Below are positions 49,405 through 52,707 of a DNA stretch of 52,707 nucleotides, in pieces. The position numbers were made by a program, and so were the translations under genes. Within the stretch, counting starts at the first letter, position 1, and each line of letters begins with the position of its first letter. Below the pieces are notes generated by a model. That model was given only the letters and a program-made list of their open reading frames with translations. It had not been told where the DNA came from and made no database searches. Source of the stretch: GCA-2786165 sp964625775 (lineage in GTDB: Bacteria > Pseudomonadota > Gammaproteobacteria > Legionellales > Legionellaceae); the NCBI GenBank assembly GCA_964625775.1, contig CAZVEH010000012.1, forward strand, positions 1-52,707, given 5' to 3'.

Positions 49405-50319
49405 ATGACAAAACAACGAACTCCGAATAAAATAATTCAAGCCACGGGTGTTGGCTTACATTCAGGAGATAAAGTCCTTTTGACTTTACACCCAGCACCT
49501 GACAACACCGGTATTGTGTTTCGTCGGATTGATCTAGATCCTATTGTAGAAATCCCTGCCTTGTACGAAAATGTTTGTGATACCACGTTATGTACTACTT
49601 TGCAGCATCAGGGTGTAAAAGTTGCAACGGTAGAGCATTTGTTATCTGCTTTGGCTGGATTGGGGATTGATAATGCTTATATCGATCTGAATGCACCAGA
49701 AGTCCCCATTATGGATGGCAGTGCTGCTCCTTTTGTGTTTTTGATTCAATCTGCTGGAATTCGGGAGCAAATTGCAAAAAAACGTTATATTCGCATTTTA
49801 AAACCCATTCGCATCGAAGAACATGGAAAATATGTTCAATTTTTGCCCCATGATGGTTATCGCATTTCGTTCACGATTGATTTTGATCATCCTGTGTTCA
49901 CACATAAACCGCAGACAGCGGTGTTTGATTTTTCCGCGACATCGTATATCAAACAGGTGTGTCGTGCCAGAACGTTTGGTTTTTTATCTGACTATGAAAA
50001 ACTAAGGGTTTCTGATCTCGCAAAAGGTGGTAGTTTAGACAATGCCATTGTGGTGGATGAGTATCGTGTTTTGAATGAAGACGGCTTGCGTTTCGATGAT
50101 GAATTTGTAAAACATAAAGTGTTGGATTCCATAGGGGATCTCTATTTATTAGGGTCTAGTTTGATTGGTGCCTTTGAAGGGTACCGTTCTGGGCACGAGT
50201 TGAACAACAAATTATTACGTAAACTGATGGCACATCAAGATGCTTGGGAATACGTGTCTTTTGATAAAGAAGCGTATCAACCCATTCTAAATCCGCAGCT
50301 ATCGATTGTTGGTGTTTGA
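49405..50319 (+). CDS. lpxC: UDP-3-O-acyl-N-acetylglucosamine deacetylase LpxC
   Basis: LpxC is the zinc amidase committing step of lipid A synthesis. The 304-aa protein (E. coli 305) has TGVGLHSGDKVLLTLHPAP at the N-terminus and the zinc-site residues in TVEHLLSALAGLGIDNA (His78) and FVKHKVLDSIGDLYLLG (His and Asp). The catalytic SGHELNNKLLRKL follows. In many gammaproteobacteria lpxC sits at the end of the ftsZ cell-division cluster; here it follows algC. A TATAAT at 49249-49254 may belong to its promoter but lacks a clear -35. Confidence 0.97.
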   Translation: MTKQRTPNKIIQATGVGLHSGDKVLLTLHPAPDNTGIVFRRIDLDPIVEIPALYENVCDTTLCTTLQHQGVKVATVEHLLSALAGLGIDNAYIDLNAPEVPIMDGSAAPFVFLIQSAGIREQIAKKRYIRILKPIRIEEHGKYVQFLPHDGYRISFTIDFDHPVFTHKPQTAVFDFSATSYIKQVCRARTFGFLSDYEKLRVSDLAKGGSLDNAIVVDEYRVLNEDGLRFDDEFVKHKVLDSIGDLYLLGSSLIGAFEGYRSGHELNNKLLRKLMAHQDAWEYVSFDKEAYQPILNPQLSIVGV

Positions 50320-50331
50320 GTAAACAGATCT

Positions 50332-50616
50332 TTAATAAGGCTGAATTCTAATTTCAACAGATACCAATTGATGCAGTTTGGCTTCAGAGCGTAATCTGTT
50401 TCTTAATTCTGGGGCCAAATAGCGCAACTGAGTTGCCCAATTTGGATTTTGGGTGATCAAAATCAGCTTTCCAGAACGGAAACTACCCACCCGACAATGC
50501 GGTTGCAGTTCTTCTGGAAGATAATTTAAAATCAAGCTGGATAATGTTTCTAATTTGATGGCCTCAGTACATATTTGACTTAACTTAGAATTTAAACACT
50601 TACTGATATGACGCAT
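50332..50616 (-). CDS. dciA: DUF721 domain protein, DciA-type
   Basis: DciA-type DUF721 proteins help load the replicative helicase DnaB in bacteria lacking DnaC. The 94-aa product shows the KH-like core LSSLILNYLPEELQPHCRVGSFRSGKLILITQNPNWATQLRYLAPELRNRLR, very typical. It is shorter than Pseudomonas DciA, with only a brief tail after the core, so the linker may be reduced. It faces lpxC convergently with 12 bp between the stops. In related genomes the same gene also lies near lpxC. Confidence 0.85.
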   Translation of the reverse strand: MRHISKCLNSKLSQICTEAIKLETLSSLILNYLPEELQPHCRVGSFRSGKLILITQNPNWATQLRYLAPELRNRLRSEAKLHQLVSVEIRIQPY

Positions 50617-50660
50617 GTATCACCCGGTTTTAAAGAAACAAAAGCAGTAAGCATTCAGCA

Positions 50661-50675
50661 CCTTTCAAGGAAAGG
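50661..50675. repeat. 6-bp hairpin upstream of dciA and the PH-domain gene
   Basis: CCTTTC (50661-50666) and GAAAGG (50670-50675) pair across three bases. It lies in the 171-bp divergent spacer between dciA and the PH-domain gene. No convincing promoter was identified there. Confidence 0.25.
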
Positions 50676-50787
50676 CCCTATTTAATATGAATTCACAAAT
50701 GTGACAGAAACTATCACACACTCACTAGTCTTCAATGGTCAAAGCATATAAGATTGAAGATAATCGTACAAGCTAGGATGGGTAGAT

Positions 50788-51231
50788 ATGCCAGAAAAAA
50801 TGACAGGAAATCAGGTGATATACCAAGCTCGGTTACATTGGGTGTTGTTTTTAGGCCCGATAGCATTGATATTAGTTGCGCTGGCGTTGGATCATTATGC
50901 CCATGCGCCACACCCATTGTTTTGGTATGTTGCTGCTGTTGCTCTGATTTGGGAGCTTGTGATCTGGTTAACGTATCACTTTTCCTTTTTAAACATTAAA
51001 AAGAATCATGTCGTCATGTGCAGTGGCATTATTGTACGACAAACAGTAGATATTCCTATGAGTAAAATAGAAAGCATCGATATTCGCCAGTCAATATTGG
51101 GCAGTATTCTTCGATATGGTACTTTGGTGATCACCGGAACCGGGGGAAGCCGTCAGTTTTTTAACTTTCTCGATAAACCGTTGACCTGTAGACGCCATAT
51201 AGAAAGCTTGATGTATGATGTAAATCACTAA
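50788..51231 (+). CDS. Bacterial PH-domain membrane protein (YdbS-like)
   Basis: The 147-aa protein has two transmembrane segments (about 17-34 and 43-62). A bPH2-type domain at about 70-147 contains the typical NHVVMCSGIIVRQTVDIPMSKIESIDIRQSILGSILRYGTLVITGTGG. Such proteins are membrane-anchored with a cytoplasmic PH-like fold. Their function is not well established, and I do not assign one. The gene lies between dciA (divergent) and cbpA (same strand, 26 bp downstream), so it may share a transcript with cbpA-cbpM. Confidence 0.85.
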   Translation: MPEKMTGNQVIYQARLHWVLFLGPIALILVALALDHYAHAPHPLFWYVAAVALIWELVIWLTYHFSFLNIKKNHVVMCSGIIVRQTVDIPMSKIESIDIRQSILGSILRYGTLVITGTGGSRQFFNFLDKPLTCRRHIESLMYDVNH

Positions 51232-51257
51232 TTGAATGTATGTTCACGGGATAATGC

Positions 51258-52157
51258 ATGGATACTAAAGATTATTATCAGGTGATGGGAGTAAAAAAAG
51301 AGGCGTCTGCCGAAGAAATCAAGGCGGCTTATCGCCGCTTGGCAAGAAAATATCATCCTGATTTGAATAAAGAAGTCGATGCGGAAAAGAATTTTAAAGA
51401 TTTAGGTGAAGCATACGATGTGTTGAAGGATCCTAAAAAGCGTCAGATGTATGATCACATGCAGAATAACAAGCACTACCAAGAAGACATGAGACACACC
51501 GAGGATCAAACCCCGGGTTGGGGAGGTTGGGGCGCGCAGTCGCAGGCAAATGGTGGTTTTGATGCTGATTTGTTTGAATCCTTGTTTGGTGCGCGCCCAG
51601 TACGTGGCGGTTCGGATTTGCATGGAAAAATTACCATCAGCTTGCAAGAAGCCTTTGATGGTGTGATCAAAGAAATCGAAATTCCAGATGAAACAGGACA
51701 ACGCAACCAAGTCATTAAAGTAAAAATACCTGCAGGCGTTAAATCAGAGCAACAAATTCGTTTGGTAGGCAAGGGTGGGGCGGGTCATAAAGGCGCTCAG
51801 AGTGGAGATTTGTATCTCACCATTCTCATCAAGCGAGATGCTTTGTTTGATGTTGTAGACAACGATGTGTATTTGACTTTACCTATTACGCCGTGGGAAG
51901 CGGCGCTAGGCGCAACCATAAAAGCACCTACTTTGGCGGGAAAAGTTGATTTGAAAATTCCACCAAAATCCCAAGGCGGCCAAACCCTCCGCTTGAAAAA
52001 ACGCGGATTACCCGGTAAGACCCCGGGAGATCAGTACGTTATTTTGAAAATTGTCATTCCTCAGCCTAAGACTGATGCGGATATTGAGCTATATAGAACT
52101 ATGGCAAAAGAGATGGCATGTGATCCCAGAGAGCACCTGGAGGTTCGTCATGGTTAA
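51258..52157 (+). CDS. cbpA: DnaJ-family co-chaperone CbpA
   Basis: CbpA is a DnaJ paralogue that stimulates DnaK and binds curved DNA in E. coli. The 299-aa protein (E. coli 306) has a J domain with the HPD tripeptide (His33-Pro-Asp35), a short Gly/Phe-rich link around GWGGWGAQSQANGGF, and two C-terminal beta-sandwich domains (DLHGKITISLQEAFDGVIKEIEIP and later LTLPITPWEAALGATIKAPTLAGKVDLKIPPKSQGGQTLRLK). It has no DnaJ zinc-finger repeats, which separates it from DnaJ. cbpM overlaps its 3' end by 8 bp. Confidence 0.94.
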   Translation: MDTKDYYQVMGVKKEASAEEIKAAYRRLARKYHPDLNKEVDAEKNFKDLGEAYDVLKDPKKRQMYDHMQNNKHYQEDMRHTEDQTPGWGGWGAQSQANGGFDADLFESLFGARPVRGGSDLHGKITISLQEAFDGVIKEIEIPDETGQRNQVIKVKIPAGVKSEQQIRLVGKGGAGHKGAQSGDLYLTILIKRDALFDVVDNDVYLTLPITPWEAALGATIKAPTLAGKVDLKIPPKSQGGQTLRLKKRGLPGKTPGDQYVILKIVIPQPKTDADIELYRTMAKEMACDPREHLEVRHG

Positions 52158-52470
52158 GTATTCGATGCTGACCGGGGTATTGGTAGACGATACCCTGAGT
52201 ATTACTTTTATTGATCTTTGTCGACAATATGGTATTCCAGAGGAGATCTTACTGGAGATGCTAGAACACGGTTTGATTGCGGACATTACTGTGCCCAATA
52301 AGCAAATCGTTTTTGAGCCCTCACATTTGAAACGCATTTTGTCTGCTCACCGCATTCATAGGGATTTGGGGATCAATTCACCCGGCGTTATTTTGGCATT
52401 AGAGCTCCTGGATGAATTAGACAAACTACAACAACAATTAGATATTCTCCAACGTCATATTCATAGCTGA
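52150..52470 (+). CDS. cbpM: CbpA modulator CbpM
   Basis: CbpM binds the J domain of CbpA and inhibits its activity. The start is the ATG at 52150 (106 aa; E. coli 101), with CTGGAGG 7 nt upstream. The longer frame from 52051 runs inside cbpA. It has a MerR-like helix-turn-helix region (ITFIDLCRQYGIPEEILLEMLEHGLI, about 17-43) and a C-terminal coiled coil (ALELLDELDKLQQQLDILQRHI). The pairing with cbpA by overlap is the usual operon. Confidence 0.9.
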   Translation: MVKYSMLTGVLVDDTLSITFIDLCRQYGIPEEILLEMLEHGLIADITVPNKQIVFEPSHLKRILSAHRIHRDLGINSPGVILALELLDELDKLQQQLDILQRHIHS

Positions 52471-52552
52471 ACACCTGGATCTTTCGGCCTCATGGAGTGC
52501 GGATCAGCGTAGTAAGTAGGTAACGTTCCTGAAGTTTTTTAGACAATATTTA

Positions 52553-52579
52553 ATCTTAAATCTGTGATCAATTTAAGAT
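52553..52579. repeat. 9-bp inverted repeat downstream of cbpM
   Basis: ATCTTAAAT (52553-52561) is exactly complementary to ATTTAAGAT (52571-52579) with a 9-nt loop. It lies 83 bp past cbpM and 7 bp before the terminal repeat. A T-rich run precedes it rather than follows it, so it is not a clear terminator. Confidence 0.4.
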
Positions 52580-52586
52580 GTAACTC

Positions 52587-52641
52587 CCCACGTCATCCCG
52601 AGCGCAGCGAGGGATCTTCTGTCGTGTGGTACTTGTAAAAT
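52587..52641 (+). repeat. 55-bp REP-like repeat, right copy
   Basis: This matches the reverse complement of positions 1-55 at 52 of 55 bases. The core is the GTCATCCCGAGCGCAGCGAG palindrome, and the match extends into the tail past the palindrome. The 66 bp beyond it to the window end contain no recognisable feature. Confidence 0.75.
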
Positions 52642-52707
52642 AAAAATAATGCAAAAAACACTTGAAAAAAGATGTGGTAATGATCAAATAGCTGCATGAA
52701 AGACTAT

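Overview
This window reads as a core-genome segment of a gammaproteobacterium, moderately AT-rich by eye (not counted). The evidence is the gene order metY-rimP-nusA-infB-rbfA-truB, the def-fmt-rsmB set, lptD-surA-pdxA, the amgK-murU pair divergent from lptD (as in pseudomonads), coaBC-dut-algC, and a full str-S10-spc-alpha ribosomal block. Gene content and protein character (family-4 uracil-DNA glycosylase, two orphan hydrophilic proteins, many palindromic intergenic repeats) would fit a Legionellales/Coxiella-like lineage. That placement is inference and could not be tested here.

Layout. Positions 1-3757 hold a minus-strand group: recR, ybaB, dnaX, the 4.5S SRP RNA and a family-4 uracil-DNA glycosylase. 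Positions 3758-5580 are accessory: a 12-bp hairpin, an IS4-family element whose transposase is frameshifted, and a small GIY-YIG nuclease gene. These last two lie between two perfect inverted copies of a 27-bp palindromic repeat. Positions 5581-12520 hold the initiator tRNA with a near-consensus promoter and a terminator, then the translation/transcription operon rimP-nusA-infB-rbfA-truB, followed by a DUF2520 oxidoreductase-like gene. Positions 12490-15229 hold def-fmt-rsmB on the minus strand. Positions 15370-20119 carry an unknown 395-aa protein with an internal duplication, a hairpin-rich 388-bp gap, fadE and an unknown 248-aa protein. Positions 20188-27275 hold amgK-murU (murein recycling) divergent from lptD-surA-pdxA-folA (outer-membrane assembly, vitamin B6, folate).

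Positions 27383-45422 are one long ribosomal block: rpsL-rpsG-fusA-tuf, the S10 genes, the spc genes including secY and rpmJ, and the alpha genes including rpoA. I see convincing promoters at the start, upstream of rplN (the classical spc site) and upstream of rpsM (the classical alpha site). Positions 45512-52470 hold a Nudix hydrolase, coaBC-dut-algC, lpxC, a DciA-type DUF721 gene, a bacterial PH-domain membrane protein and the cbpA-cbpM co-chaperone pair. A 55-bp repeat lies at both ends of the window in opposite orientation.

Most of the window is housekeeping. The points that stand out are: the GIY-YIG gene framed by inverted palindromes; an initiator tRNA with a U1-U72 pair in place of the usual C1-A72; a dihydrofolate reductase with Leu-Cys where nearly all family members have Pro-Trp; a full-length S14 carrying a four-cysteine zinc ribbon; a 22-residue low-complexity insertion in S7; a pair of sequence-related hairpins upstream of fadE; and two orphan proteins. 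Several usual neighbours are absent: rsmA-apaG-apaH between pdxA and folA, rpoBC before rpsL, and rpsO-pnp after truB.
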